A stretch of DNA of 64,000 bases from Massilia agri (GCF_024753255.1 NZ_JANUHA010000014.1:62001-126000), one strand, 5' to 3'; shown: positions 42,397 through 52,634, counted from the first letter of the stretch. The notes: generated by a model not told the origin, from the letters alone. Numbers and translations: made by a program.

Positions 42397-43647
42397 ATGA
42401 GCAGTTCGACCACCGTCGCACCTTCTTCCGCCGGCAAGCTCAACTTCGTGCTGGTCTGTATCTTCATCGACATGCTCGGCATCGGCCTGATCGTGCCCGT
42501 GATGCCGCTGCTGGTCGGCCAGTACGTCCCGGGCCGCGACGACCAGGCCCTGTGGTTCGGCGTGCTGGCCACCACCTTCGGCCTGCTGCAATTCCTCTTC
42601 ATGCCGGCGCTGGGCGCGCTGAGCGACCGGATCGGCCGCCGCCCGGTGCTGCTGTACTCGATGGGCGGCATGTGCCTGAACTTCCTGATCACCGCCTGGG
42701 CGCCGAGCCTGGCCTGGCTCTTCGTGGGCAGGATCATCGGCGGCATGTCCTCGGCCAGCATGTCGGTCGCCTCGGCCTACGCCTCCGACATCTCGACCAG
42801 GGAAAACCGCGCGAAAAGCTTCGGCAAGATCGGCGCCGCCTTCGGCCTGGGCTTCATCTGCGGCCCGATGCTGGGCGGCCTGCTGGGCGACGCCGACCTG
42901 CGCCTGCCCTTCTTCGTGGCCGCCCTGCTGAGCGGCGCGAACCTCGTCTACGGCTACTTCTTCGTACCGGAATCGCTCGCGCCTGGCCTGCGCGCGCCCT
43001 TCGACTGGTCACGCCTGAATCCCCTGGCGGCCCTGCTGCGGCTGCTCCGGCGCAAGGACATCCGCGGCGTGGTCGTCGTGATCACCCTGGTCACCTTCGG
43101 CCAGATGATGCTGCAGTCGACCTGGGTGCTGTACACCACCTTCCGCTTCGGCTGGACGCCGCGCGACAACGGCATCGCCATGTTCTGCGTCGGGCTGGTG
43201 TCCGCCGTGGTGCAGGCCGGCCTGCTGGCGGTGCTGATCCGGCGCTTCGGCGAGGTGCGCCTGTCGCTGCTGGGCATCGGCTCGGGCGCCCTCGCCTTCC
43301 TCGCCTACGGCCTGGCGACCCAGGGCTGGATGATGTACCTCATCATCCTGTGCAATGTGCTGGCCTTCGCCGCCACGCCCGCGTTGCAGGCGATCGTCTC
43401 GAAGGCCACGCCAAGCGCCGAACAGGGCGAGCTGATGGGGTCCCTGCAGTCGATCGGCAGCCTGGGGGTCATCGTCACGCCCCTGATCGGCACCTCGATC
43501 CTGGCCGCGGTCAGCCACCTGCCGGCGGGTGACTGGCGCATCGGCAGCCATTTCTTCCTGTGCGCCGCGATGCAGGCGCTGGCGGTGCTGGTGGCCTGGC
43601 GTTACTTCCGCAGGCACCACACGGTCGACAGCATCGGCGCCCACTGA
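42397..43647 (+). CDS. MFS transporter, TetA/tetracycline-resistance-like (TCR/Tet family)
   Basis: A 416-residue 12-TM drug:proton antiporter. Motif A is GALSDRIGRRPVLLYSMGG, with FIDMLGIGLIVPVMPLL in TM1 (the TetA/Bcr signature), and LGFICGPMLGGLLG in the TM5 antiporter motif C position. The family exports tetracyclines and other compounds, but no TetR gene is adjacent, so the substrate is uncertain. Its stop overlaps the start of the EamA gene (TGATG). Confidence 0.88.
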   Translation: MSSSTTVAPSSAGKLNFVLVCIFIDMLGIGLIVPVMPLLVGQYVPGRDDQALWFGVLATTFGLLQFLFMPALGALSDRIGRRPVLLYSMGGMCLNFLITAWAPSLAWLFVGRIIGGMSSASMSVASAYASDISTRENRAKSFGKIGAAFGLGFICGPMLGGLLGDADLRLPFFVAALLSGANLVYGYFFVPESLAPGLRAPFDWSRLNPLAALLRLLRRKDIRGVVVVITLVTFGQMMLQSTWVLYTTFRFGWTPRDNGIAMFCVGLVSAVVQAGLLAVLIRRFGEVRLSLLGIGSGALAFLAYGLATQGWMMYLIILCNVLAFAATPALQAIVSKATPSAEQGELMGSLQSIGSLGVIVTPLIGTSILAAVSHLPAGDWRIGSHFFLCAAMQALAVLVAWRYFRRHHTVDSIGAH

Positions 43648-44477
43648 TGCCGGCCTTCGTCCTGGTGGCCGTGCTGTGCGCCGCCTTGCTGCACGCAGGC
43701 TGGAACGCGGCGATCAAGGCGGAACCCGACAAGCTGCTGGCCTCGATGGCGGTGAGCACGGGCGCCGCCGCGCTCGGCGCCGCAGCGCTGGTCCTCATGC
43801 CACTTCCCGATCCGGCGAGCTGGCCCTTCATCCTCGCGTCGACCGCCCTGCACGTCGCCTACTACCAGCTGCTCTCGCGCACCTACGGCCAGGCCGACAT
43901 CAGCCTCGCCTATCCGCTCATGCGCGGCAGCGCGCCGGTGCTGGTGGCGCTCGCCAGCGCCTGGGCCGAGCCCCTGCACCCGGTCCAGGGCATGGCCGTG
44001 GCCCTGGTCAGCCTCGGCGCCGTGGCGGCCTGCTTCGGCGGAACCGGGCGCCTGTCGCGCCGGGCCGTCGGCCTGGCCCTGCTCACCGCGCTCGTGATCG
44101 CAGCCTACACCCTGGTCGACGGCCTGGGCGTGCGCCGCTCCGGTGCGCCGGCGTCCTATACCGCCGCGCTGTTCCTGCTCAGCGGCGTGGCCGTGCCGCT
44201 GGCATGCCGCCGGCAGCTGGGCGGCCGCCTGCCCGCTTACCTGGCGGCGCGGCCGATGCTCGCGCTGGCCGGTGGGCTCGCTACCGGTGGCTCCTATGCC
44301 ATCGTCCTCTGGGCCATGACGCAGGCGCCGGTCGCCGTGGTGGCGGCGCTGCGCGAGACCTCGATCGTGTTCGCCGTGGCGATCGCCGCCTGGGTGCTGC
44401 GCGAGCGCGTGGGACGGGCGCGCGTACTGGGCGCCCTGCTAATCGCCGGCGGCGCCGCGACCCTGCGCCTGGCCTGA
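43647..44477 (+). CDS. EamA/DMT-family transporter
   Basis: A 276-residue ten-helix drug/metabolite transporter built from two EamA repeats (AALLHAGWNAAIKAEPDKLL in the first, and the second ending RVLGALLIAGGAATL). Such proteins export amino acids or metabolites. It is co-translated with the TetA-like gene and ends 2 bp before the convergent TonB receptor gene. Confidence 0.9.
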   Translation: MPAFVLVAVLCAALLHAGWNAAIKAEPDKLLASMAVSTGAAALGAAALVLMPLPDPASWPFILASTALHVAYYQLLSRTYGQADISLAYPLMRGSAPVLVALASAWAEPLHPVQGMAVALVSLGAVAACFGGTGRLSRRAVGLALLTALVIAAYTLVDGLGVRRSGAPASYTAALFLLSGVAVPLACRRQLGGRLPAYLAARPMLALAGGLATGGSYAIVLWAMTQAPVAVVAALRETSIVFAVAIAAWVLRERVGRARVLGALLIAGGAATLRLA

Positions 44478-44478
44478 C

Positions 44479-46635
44479 TCAGAACTTCATTTCCAGCGTG
44501 GCGCGCAGCTTGGGGCCGTCCGGGAACATCCAGCGACGCTTTTCGACGCCAATGGAAGGATCGAAGTAGCTCGGCTCGATCACGTTGTCCTCGCCCAGCA
44601 GGTTGGACAGCGCCACGCGCAACTGGCGCTTCGGGTTGAAGGCCCATACCGCGTAGGTGTCCAGGTCGGTGCGCGCATCGCGGTAGAAGCCGCGGTTGCT
44701 TGCTGCCCGCACGAAGCCGCCGCGCCGGTGCGCCAGACTGGCGCCCGTGCTCAGGGCGCCCATCTTGTAGTCGATGCCGAGATTGGCGCTCAGGGGTGTC
44801 TGCTGCTCCATGCGGTTGTGCGGCCCCGGCACGGCCTCCACCTGCGACCAGTTGCGGCTCACGCTGGCGCGCAGCTCGAGATTGGGCGCATCCTGCATGA
44901 TGGCCTTGAGCGGGAACTTGGTCTCGATGTCGAGGCTGCGCAAGGTGGCGCGGCCATCGTTGACCGGGCTGAAGATCCAGCGCAGGCCATCGAAGTAGAC
45001 GCGGTTGCTGGTGTAGTCCCGGATGCGCTTGACCGCGCCGCTGATGGAGACCATCGCTCCTTCGGCCCAGTAATGCTCGTAGGCCGCGTCCAGCCCCCAG
45101 GCCAGTTCGGGTTTGAGGCCCGGGTTGCCCTGGAAGTCGGCCTCGGTGGGGCTGTTGTTCTCGAACTCGCCGCGCAGCGGGACGATGCTGTCGAGCTCCG
45201 GCGCCTTGTAGGTGCGGCTCAGGGCGACGCGCAGCTGGTCTCCGTCCGACTTGCCGTCATTGCCCGCGAACTTGTACAGCACCTGGGCGACCGGGCTCAG
45301 GACACTCGAACGCACCCGGGTCGGCTCGACCGCGGTTCCACTCACCCGGGTACGCACGCCCTCCCAGCGGGCGCCCATGTAGACCGACAGGCGCGGATTG
45401 ACGGTCCATTCGTCCTGCAGGTACAGGGCGGTGCGGCTCACGGCGGCGCGGAAATCCTCGTCCAGCAGCACCCCGGGCGCGAACACGCGCACCCGGTCGC
45501 GCTCGGTGCGGATATTGCCGCTCTCGTTGTAGCGCAGGTCCCAGCCCAGCGCCAGCAGGTGGCCGCCTTCGACGGTGCGCGTCGCCTTGCCGGTGGTGTT
45601 CAGGCCGCGGGAGTGGGTGTCGCTCAGCGTGTGGCCGTCCGTCTCCGGTAGGCCGGCGCTGTCGAAACCCAGGCGCCGCACGTACATCTTGCGCGAAGAC
45701 CATTCGAAACCGAACTTGCTGTCCAGCTTGAGCCCTGCCGGGGTCTCGCGCGTCCAGGACAGGTTCGAGGTCAGCATGCGGTCGTCGAATTCGCCGAAGC
45801 CATACAGGTCGGGGACCGGTGGAGGGGGCCCGACCAGGGTGCTCACGACGGAATGGGGGTTGTTGCGGAAGCTGCTGCTGCTTGCCAGGGTTTCCCATCC
45901 GAGCTTGTCGCCATTGTCGAGGGTCCAGTTCAGGCGCGGCGAGAGGTTCAGGCGGTTCATGCGGCCGGCCTCGGGAGTGATCGTCGTGCGGTAGCTGGTG
46001 AGCGCGCCGCCGGGGCTGGTGGTTTCTTCGACGCCGTTCGACTCGCGCGTGAACTTGTCATGGTTGCCGCTGGCCGAGAACGACCAGGACGAACGCTCGC
46101 CGCTGTCGCCCAGCTCCGCGCTGAAGGTCGGCCCGCGGAAGACGTCCGACTGCAGGTAGCCCAGCTTGGCTTCGCGCTGGCGCTTGCGCGCCGTCTTGCG
46201 CAGCACGATGTTGATGGTGCCGGCCACCGCCTCGGTCGAGAATTCGGCGGTGGCGACGCGCAGCACCTCGATGCGCTCGATCGATTCGGGCGAGATGCTC
46301 TCGAGCGTGAAGCCGGCGGGCGCACGCTCGCCGTTGAGCAGGATCTGGGTATACCCGGGGCCCAGGCCGCGCATCCTGACCTCGGTGCTGCGCCCCGCCC
46401 CCGTTGTGACCGTCACGCCGGGGATGCGCCGGAAGATCTCCGCCACGTCGGTGTCGCCATAGCGCGCTATCTCCTCCCGCCCCACGACGATGCGCGCTGC
46501 AGTATCGTCGCGCCGGGCGTCGTAGCCGCTGCCCTTCACTTCCACCTGCTGGATCTGATCTGGGGCCTGCTGGGCGGACGCCTGGGCGCAGAAGGCGGCG
46601 GCCAGGACGGCGATGTGATGGGGGCGAAGCGGCAT
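44479..46635 (-). CDS. TonB-dependent receptor
   Basis: A 718-residue outer-membrane receptor: signal peptide 1-21, plug domain (about 30-150: ARIVVGREEIARYGDTDVAE, IPGVTVTTGAGRSTEVRMRG, TEAVAGTINIVLRK) and a 22-strand-type barrel ending in a C-terminal Phe (LRATLEMKF). It imports a large substrate with TonB-ExbBD energy; nothing in the neighbourhood identifies it. It is a paralogue of the disrupted receptor just upstream (plug and barrel landmarks are shared). The stop is directly against the convergent EamA gene; no terminator fits. Confidence 0.92.
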   Translation of the reverse strand: MPLRPHHIAVLAAAFCAQASAQQAPDQIQQVEVKGSGYDARRDDTAARIVVGREEIARYGDTDVAEIFRRIPGVTVTTGAGRSTEVRMRGLGPGYTQILLNGERAPAGFTLESISPESIERIEVLRVATAEFSTEAVAGTINIVLRKTARKRQREAKLGYLQSDVFRGPTFSAELGDSGERSSWSFSASGNHDKFTRESNGVEETTSPGGALTSYRTTITPEAGRMNRLNLSPRLNWTLDNGDKLGWETLASSSSFRNNPHSVVSTLVGPPPPVPDLYGFGEFDDRMLTSNLSWTRETPAGLKLDSKFGFEWSSRKMYVRRLGFDSAGLPETDGHTLSDTHSRGLNTTGKATRTVEGGHLLALGWDLRYNESGNIRTERDRVRVFAPGVLLDEDFRAAVSRTALYLQDEWTVNPRLSVYMGARWEGVRTRVSGTAVEPTRVRSSVLSPVAQVLYKFAGNDGKSDGDQLRVALSRTYKAPELDSIVPLRGEFENNSPTEADFQGNPGLKPELAWGLDAAYEHYWAEGAMVSISGAVKRIRDYTSNRVYFDGLRWIFSPVNDGRATLRSLDIETKFPLKAIMQDAPNLELRASVSRNWSQVEAVPGPHNRMEQQTPLSANLGIDYKMGALSTGASLAHRRGGFVRAASNRGFYRDARTDLDTYAVWAFNPKRQLRVALSNLLGEDNVIEPSYFDPSIGVEKRRWMFPDGPKLRATLEMKF

Positions 46636-46762
46636 TGGGGTGGTCTCCGAAGTTTGTTGTTCGATTAAGTGGAGCCACTATATGCCATCACATGGCAGGA
46701 TGTAAACGATGCACGGAGCATTTCATTGCCATTGCATAGCAACTACAAGTTCCATGACAAAG

Positions 46763-46788
46763 AAAAAACCCGGCGCGCAGCCGGGTTT
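46763..46788 (-). terminator. Intrinsic terminator of the upstream TonB-receptor gene
   Basis: Stem AAACCCGGC/GCCGGGTTT (46766-46774 with 46780-46788) followed on the minus strand by a T-run. It lies 18 bp after the receptor stop codon and upstream of the second receptor. Confidence 0.88.
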
Positions 46789-46806
46789 CGCGGAGAGCGG
46801 GGACGC

Positions 46807-48994
46807 TCAGAACTTCAGTTCATAGGTCAGCCGATAGCGCACGCCCTGCGGGAAGGTGAAGCTGCGGGTCTGGCTGCCGGTGTCCGGGTCCTCGTAAGTG
46901 GTCTCGTTCTGGAAGTCCTGGCTCAGCGCATTGCCGACGGCGAAGCGCAGCTGGCGCTGGGCGTCGAACTTCCACAGCGCGTAGAGGTCCAGTTCGCGAC
47001 GGGGCCAGACATAGGCGCGCTGGTTCAGCGACACCCGCCGGTCCGCCGCGGCGGTAGGCGAAACTGCCGCCCGTGCTCAGCTGGCCGACCTTGTAGTCCA
47101 CGCCCAGGTTCACGGTGAGCGGGGTCTGCTGGTCGAGGCGGTTGTACGGGCCCGGCACCGATTCGACGCGCGACCAGTTGCGGTTGACGCTGGCGCGCAG
47201 GTCGACCGCCGGCGCATTGTCCATCACGGCTTTCAGCGGGAATTTGGTCTCGATCTCCAGCGAACGCGTGACGGCGCTGTCCTGGTTGCTCGGGGTAGCG
47301 ACCCAGCGCGCGCCGTCGAAATACACCAGGGTGCGGGTGAAGTCGCTGATCTTGCGCTGCGAGACGCTGATCGAGAGCAGCGCGCCCTCGGCCCAGTAGT
47401 GCTCGTAGGCGGCGTCGATGCCGAAGGCCAGTTCGGGCTTGAGGTTCGGGTTGCCCTGGAAATCCAGCACGGTCGGGCTGTTGTTCTCGCTCGTGATGCG
47501 GCGCGGGCTCAGGCTCTGCAGGCTAGGGGCCTTGTAGGTGCGGGTCAGGGCCAGGCGCAGCTGGTCGCCCTTGCTTCCCGGGATCTTGTACAGGGTCTGC
47601 ATGATCGGGCTCCAGACATTCGAGCTCGCCTCGGCGACGCCGAAGGTGTTGCCTTTGGCGCGGGTGCGGATGCCTTCCCAGCGCGCGCCCAGGTACATCG
47701 ACCAGGCCGGGGTGATGTTCCACTCGTCCTGCGCGAACACGGCCAGGCGCTTCACGCGCGCATTGGCATCCTGGTCGAGCTCGCGGGCCGGACCACGCAG
47801 GCGGTCGGTCTCGTCGCGCAGGTCATCGCGGGTGTCGACGCCCCCGTCCCAGCCGAAGGCGAAGGTATGGCCCTTTTCGATGGTCTTCGCATACTTGCCA
47901 GTCGAGTTCAGGCCGCGTTCGCGGCCCTTGATCAGGATGTCGGTGCGCAGGACAGGCGCGCCGTTCGCAGCATCGGCGCTGCGGACGGTGACGCTTTCGC
48001 TGCTGCCGACGTTGATGCCGACTTTCAGGTCCAGCTTGCCCCCGTCGGCGAACTTGCGCGCCCAGCTCAGGTCCGAACGCAGGTAGTCGCCCTCGTTCTC
48101 CACTTCATTGAGCAGGTCGGCATACGGTTGCGGTGCACCGAGGACGGTTGTGCTCAGTTCGCGGAAACGGTTGTCGAAGCGGTTCGCATTGATGAAGGTC
48201 TGCGAGGTGATCGTATTGTCCTGTCCCAGGGTCCAGTTCAGGCGCGGGCTCAGGTTCAGGAAGGTGAACTTGCCTTTTTGTTCCAGAGCCAGGTTGCGCA
48301 GCAGGTTGGGCTGCCCATTGGGCGCCGTGCCGCGTTCCTGGCCCCAGGAATCGAACTCGAAGCGGTCCTGGGCCGCGTTGGCGGACAGCGAATACGAGAA
48401 GGTATCGATGCGGTCGGACAGCTGCAGGTTGACGTTCGGCCCGTAGGCATTGCTCGAAGCCCCGGCCGCGACCTTCAGCTCGCGCAGGCGGTTCTTCACA
48501 GAACGTTTGAGGATGATGTTGATGGTGCCGGCCACCGACTGGGTCGAGAATTCGGCGCTGGCCGCGCGCAGCACTTCGATGCGCTCGATCGAGTCGGGCG
48601 CCAGCGAATCCATCGAGAAGCCGGCCGGCGCACGTTCGCCATTGACCAGGATCTGGGTATAGCCCGCGCCGAGGCCGCGCATGCGGATCTCGCCGCCGCG
48701 GCCGTTGGCGCCGGTGTTCACGGTGATGCCGGGCACGCGCTTGAGCACGTCGAGCACATTGGTGTCGCCGTACTTGGTGATTTCTTCGCTGCTCACGACG
48801 ATCTTGGTGGCGGTGTCGTCGCGGCGCGGGCCGTAGGAATTGGCAGTCCCCTTGATCTCGACCTGTTCGATCTTCTTTTCGATGGGCTTGGAAACCGGCT
48901 GCTTCGACGGCTGCGCGTCCTGGGCAGCAGCGGGAAGGCAGAGGCTGACGGCTGCTGCGAGCACGGTCAGGCGAAACGGAGAAACAGCATGCAT
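46807..48994 (-). pseudogene. TonB-dependent receptor, frameshifted near its 3' end
   Basis: An otherwise complete receptor: signal peptide 1-24, plug (IVVSSEEITKYGDTNVLDVL, TQSVAGTINIILKR) and barrel. The reading frame starting at 48994 is in phase until FAYRRGG (near 47045), then runs into unrelated sequence. The true end (SLNQRAYVWPRRELDLYALW ... RLTYELKF) is in another frame at 46807-47034. Removing one base in the run around 47040-47055 (GGCGGACCGGCGG on the minus strand) restores FAYRRGGRRVSLNQRAY. It is either a real inactivating insertion or an assembly error. A terminator follows. Paralogue of the receptor at 44479. Confidence 0.85.
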
Positions 48995-49197
48995 ATCGTG
49001 AGAGTCAGCTCATGGCGAATGGGGCGGTCATTGTCCCAGACGCAAATCATGTTGTCTCTTGAAAACGTATATGGATGCCAGCTTTTATCCGCCACGCATG
49101 TCGTCAATACGCCCTGCCGCGCTTGGCGCTCGGGGGGACTGGAGTACACTGGCGCGGTGGAAGCGGACAAACATGCGTTGCCGTAGGTTATCGCCGC

Positions 49198-49203
49198 TAT
49201 AAT
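49198..49203 (+). promoter_or_regulatory. Putative -10 element of psd
   Basis: A perfect TATAAT 34 bp upstream of the psd GTG start. The -35 region is weak (TTGCCG at 49178 gives a short 14-bp spacer). The gap 48995-49237 also contains the promoter of the divergent receptor gene; nothing else is visible in it. Confidence 0.5.
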
Positions 49204-49237
49204 GCGCCATCGAATGTAAACTGAGAGGCCTGCTAAA

Positions 49238-50086
49238 GTGTCCCGATTAAAAGTCTTGCCCCAATATGTGATGCCGAAAACGGCGCTGACCAACTTCGCC
49301 GGCCGCGTGGCAGGGGCGAAAGGCGGCGCGATGACCACGCGCCTGATCCGCTGGTTCGTCGGCAAATACGGCGTCAACATGGACGAGGCGGCCAATCCGG
49401 ACATCGCGAGCTACGCGAGCTTCAACGAGTTCTTCACGCGCCCGCTGCGCGACGGCGCCCGCCCGCTGGCCCAGAGCGATTTCGTCTGCCCGGTCGATGG
49501 CGCCATCAGCCAGTTCGGCGACATCGACGACCACCACATCTTCCAGGCCAAGGGACACAAGTTCACGACGGCGGAACTGGTGGGCGGCGACGCGTCGCTC
49601 GCCGCGCACTTCCAGCACGGCCACTTCGCCAACCTCTACCTGAGCCCCAAGGACTACCACCGCATCCACATGCCCTGCTTCGGGCGATTGATACGCATGA
49701 TCTACGTGCCGGGCAAGCTGTTCTCGGTGAACCCGACCACGGCGCGCGGCGTGCCGGGCCTGTTCGCGCGCAACGAGCGCGTGGTCTGCGTGTTCGAGTC
49801 CGAGGAACACGGGCCCTTCGTGATGACCCTGGTCGGCGCCACCATCGTCGGCAGCATGGCGACAAGCTGGCATGGCGTGGTGAACCCGCCGCGCATGGCG
49901 CGCATCTGCGAGTGGAACTACGACAGCCAGAAGGTAGAGCTGAAGAAGGGCGAAGAGATGGGCCGCTTCCTGCTCGGTTCCACCGTCGTCATGCTGTTCA
50001 GGAAGGGCACGATCTCCTTCAACGGGGACTGGGCGCCGGAGCGCCCGGTGCGCCTGGGCGAAGTGATGGGGAACCATCCGCGCTGA
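49238..50086 (+). CDS. psd: Phosphatidylserine decarboxylase proenzyme
   Basis: A 282-residue membrane-associated enzyme making phosphatidylethanolamine from phosphatidylserine. The self-cleavage site is GST (G247-S248-T249) in LLGSTVVML; the Ser becomes the pyruvoyl group. The catalytic Asp/His pair is D87 in CPVDGAI and H144 in HRIHMP. Length matches the E. coli type (about 320) without its longest tail. The start is GTG 49238, with GAGAGG upstream at slightly long spacing. Its last 68 bp overlap the convergent LysR gene. Confidence 0.93.
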   Translation: MSRLKVLPQYVMPKTALTNFAGRVAGAKGGAMTTRLIRWFVGKYGVNMDEAANPDIASYASFNEFFTRPLRDGARPLAQSDFVCPVDGAISQFGDIDDHHIFQAKGHKFTTAELVGGDASLAAHFQHGHFANLYLSPKDYHRIHMPCFGRLIRMIYVPGKLFSVNPTTARGVPGLFARNERVVCVFESEEHGPFVMTLVGATIVGSMATSWHGVVNPPRMARICEWNYDSQKVELKKGEEMGRFLLGSTVVMLFRKGTISFNGDWAPERPVRLGEVMGNHPR

Positions 50087-50993
50087 GGCCCCTGTGCCCT
50101 TTTTCGCGGCACGCCTCCTCCATCAAATCCAGGAAGGCCCGGGTCTTGGCCGGCATCAGCCGGCGTCCCGGGAACACCGCCCAGCCGCTCGCCAGCGGCA
50201 GATCCCATTCCGGCAGCACCCGCACCAGTTCGCCCGTCTTCAGGTAAGGCGCGGCGAACGTCTGCGAGCTGGCCGCGACGCCCGCGCCGCGCGAGGCGAT
50301 GCGCGCCAGCAGTTCGGGCGAGTTGGCGGTCAGGCGCGCCTGCAGCGGACGTTCCCAGCGCTGCTTCCCGCGCGAGAGCACCCAGGGCACGGCGCCGCCA
50401 TTGCGGCTCAGGATGCATAGCAGGTCGTGCTGGAGCAGGTCGTCCGGATGCTCGGGCAGGCCGTGTTTTCCCAGGTAGACGGGCGAGGCATAGAGCCCGA
50501 AGTATTCGGTATTGATCGGCCGGGCGTTGAGCGAAGCGTCGTCCGGCAAGTCGCCCATGCGGATGGCGATGTCGTAGTTCTCGGCGATCAGGTCTACCCG
50601 GCGCGGCGACAGGTCCATCTCCAGCGAGACCGCCGGATAGCGCTCGATGAAACGCGCGATGACCTCATGCAGGCCGAGGTTGGCGAAGTCGCCCGGCACC
50701 GACATGCGCAGCTTGCCGCTGGGCGCCCCCTGGCGGTGCTGGGCCAGGGCGCCGGCCGCCTCCACCTGCTCGGCCACGGCGCGCGCATGCTCGAACAGGC
50801 TGGCGCCGAACTCGGTGACCACGAGCTTCCTGGTGGTCCGCTGCAGCAGGCGCTCGCCGAGGCGCTGCTCGAGCAGCGCGATGCGGCGCGAGACGGTCGA
50901 TTTCGGCAGCTGCACGCGCTCGGCGGCGCGGCTGAAACTGCCCGCCTCGACGATGCGGGCGAAGAGCAGCAGGTCATTCGGTTCGACATCCAT
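50019..50993 (-). CDS. LysR-family transcriptional regulator
   Basis: A 324-residue LTTR with the N-terminal winged HTH (1-60: LLLFARIVEAGSFSRAAERV, LPKSTVSRRIALLEQRLGER) and a periplasmic-binding-like effector domain to about 300. It is divergent from the azoreductase gene, across 110 bp that probably hold its operator, so it likely regulates azoR and itself in response to quinones or electrophiles. The C-terminus overlaps the end of psd. Confidence 0.93.
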   Translation of the reverse strand: MDVEPNDLLLFARIVEAGSFSRAAERVQLPKSTVSRRIALLEQRLGERLLQRTTRKLVVTEFGASLFEHARAVAEQVEAAGALAQHRQGAPSGKLRMSVPGDFANLGLHEVIARFIERYPAVSLEMDLSPRRVDLIAENYDIAIRMGDLPDDASLNARPINTEYFGLYASPVYLGKHGLPEHPDDLLQHDLLCILSRNGGAVPWVLSRGKQRWERPLQARLTANSPELLARIASRGAGVAASSQTFAAPYLKTGELVRVLPEWDLPLASGWAVFPGRRLMPAKTRAFLDLMEEACREKGHRGLSADGSPSLRPGAPGAPAPSPR

Positions 50994-51061
50994 GATTGTT
51001 CCATCAGCAGAATAATGTTATCCATTCTACTGGCTTCCGCATTGATTTTGGAACCTATACA

Positions 51062-51100
51062 GTGTGTCCATCAACACTTTCTTGGAACGAAGGGACACAC
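51062..51100 (+). promoter_or_regulatory. Inverted repeat in the azoR leader that can mask the ribosome site
   Basis: GTGTGTCC (51062-51069) pairs perfectly with GGACACAC (51093-51100). The right arm contains most of the AAGGGA ribosome site of the azoreductase. It could act as a LysR-type site in DNA or as a translation-limiting hairpin in the mRNA. Confidence 0.35.
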
Positions 51101-51103
51101 AAT

Positions 51104-51700
51104 ATGAACATCCTGCAGATCACCTCCAGCGTCCGTGGCAACGATTCGGAATCGACCCGCGTCACCAATCTCGTCGTCGACAAGCTGGTCGCCGCCAACC
51201 CCGGCGCGACCGTGGTGCGCCACGACTTCGGCGCCCAGCCGCATCCGGCACTCGATGGCGCGACGGTCGGCGCCCTGTTCACCCCGCCTGAGCAGCGCAC
51301 GCCGGAGCAGGCCGCCCGCGTGGCCCTGAACGACGCCCTGATCCTTGAGGCGCAGGCGGCTGACGTGATCGTGATCGGCGCCCCGATGTACAACTTCGGC
51401 ATGCCAGTGCAGCTGAAGAACTGGTTCGACGCGATCGCCCGCGCCGGCGTCACCTTCCGCTATACCGAGAACGGTCCGGAAGGCCTGCTGAAGAACAAGA
51501 AGGTCTATGTCGCCACCTCCCGCGGCGGCGTGTACCCGGTGGAAGCCGACCCGCAGGTGCCGACCCTGCGCATGCTGCTGAACTTCCTCGGCCTGACCGA
51601 CCATGTCTTCATCTACTCGTCGGGCATGAGCATGGGCCCGGAAGCGGCAGCAAAAGGCCAGGAAGCAGCAAACGCAGCCGTGGAAGCCGCGGTCGCGTAA
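51104..51700 (+). CDS. azoR: FMN-dependent NADH-azoreductase
   Basis: A 198-residue flavodoxin-fold enzyme that reduces azo dyes and quinones with NADH. Landmarks: [19 protein letters not shown] (FMN phosphate loop), [20 protein letters not shown] (dimer/FMN signature) and ATSRGGVY. Start is ATG 51104 with AAGGGA upstream. It is divergently encoded from a LysR regulator and followed 45 bp later by a pirin, a common oxidative/electrophile-stress arrangement. Confidence 0.95.
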   Translation: MNILQITSSVRGNDSESTRVTNLVVDKLVAANPGATVVRHDFGAQPHPALDGATVGALFTPPEQRTPEQAARVALNDALILEAQAADVIVIGAPMYNFGMPVQLKNWFDAIARAGVTFRYTENGPEGLLKNKKVYVATSRGGVYPVEADPQVPTLRMLLNFLGLTDHVFIYSSGMSMGPEAAAKGQEAANAAVEAAVA

Positions 51701-51745
51701 TATTGCGCCGCCGGGACCGGCGGCGCCAACCAACAGGAGAACAGC

Positions 51746-52624
51746 ATGAGCGAAGCAGTCATGAACGAGCAACGCACAACCCTCAACAAGTCGCGCGGCG
51801 TGGAACGCCTGATCGCCGGCCAGTTCGTGATGGATGGCGCGGGCGTGAAGATCAACCGCGTGCTCACCGGTCCCCTGCAGCGCCGCCTCGATCCCTTCCT
51901 GATGCTGGACGCCTTCGGTTCCGACAAGGCCGGCGACTACATCGCCGGCTTCCCGGAGCACCCGCATCGCGGCTTCGAGACCGTCACCTACATGCTGCAC
52001 GGCCGCATGCGCCACCGCGACAGCGCCGGCAACGAGGGCCTGGTGACCGACGGCGGCGTGCAATGGATGACGGCCGGCCGCGGCGTGATCCACTCCGAGA
52101 TGCCGGAGCAGAGCGAGGGCCTGATGGAAGGCTTCCAGCTCTGGCTCAACTTGCCGGCCAGGGACAAGATGATGGACCCGTGGTACCGCGACATCCCGCT
52201 TGAAGAAGTGCCGCGCTTCACCAGTGAAGATGGCGTGACGGTGCAGGTGATCGCCGGCGAGACCCATGGGGTCAAGGGCGCGGTGCAGCGCGAGCATACG
52301 CTGCCGCTCTACCTCGACATCGAGATCCCGGCCGGCGTGACGTGGGAACAGCCGGTCCCGCAGGGCCACAATGCCTTCTTCTACGTGTACCGCGGCGAGG
52401 TGGTCGTGGACGGCAAGGGCGTGGGCAAGACGAAGATGGCGATCCTCGACAACGCGCCAGGTGCGGACGGCATCCGCATCAAGGCGGTCGAAGCGACCCG
52501 GCTGATCCTGCTGGCGGGACGTCCGCTGAACGAGCCGATCGCCCAGCACGGTCCTTTCGTGATGAACTCGACGGAAGAGCTGTACCAGGCCTTCGACGAC
52601 TTCCGGGCAGGACGCTTCGCCTGA
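51746..52624 (+). CDS. Pirin family protein
   Basis: A 292-residue bicupin. Metal-site motifs are EHPHRGFETVTYMLHGRMRH and QWMTAGRGVIHSEMPEQ. CAGGAGAACAGC precedes the ATG. It follows azoR in the same direction and probably shares its LysR control. Quercetinase-like or redox-sensing roles are known for the family; the exact role is unknown. A terminator follows the stop. Confidence 0.93.
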   Translation: MSEAVMNEQRTTLNKSRGVERLIAGQFVMDGAGVKINRVLTGPLQRRLDPFLMLDAFGSDKAGDYIAGFPEHPHRGFETVTYMLHGRMRHRDSAGNEGLVTDGGVQWMTAGRGVIHSEMPEQSEGLMEGFQLWLNLPARDKMMDPWYRDIPLEEVPRFTSEDGVTVQVIAGETHGVKGAVQREHTLPLYLDIEIPAGVTWEQPVPQGHNAFFYVYRGEVVVDGKGVGKTKMAILDNAPGADGIRIKAVEATRLILLAGRPLNEPIAQHGPFVMNSTEELYQAFDDFRAGRFA

Positions 52625-52634
52625 AGCTATACTG

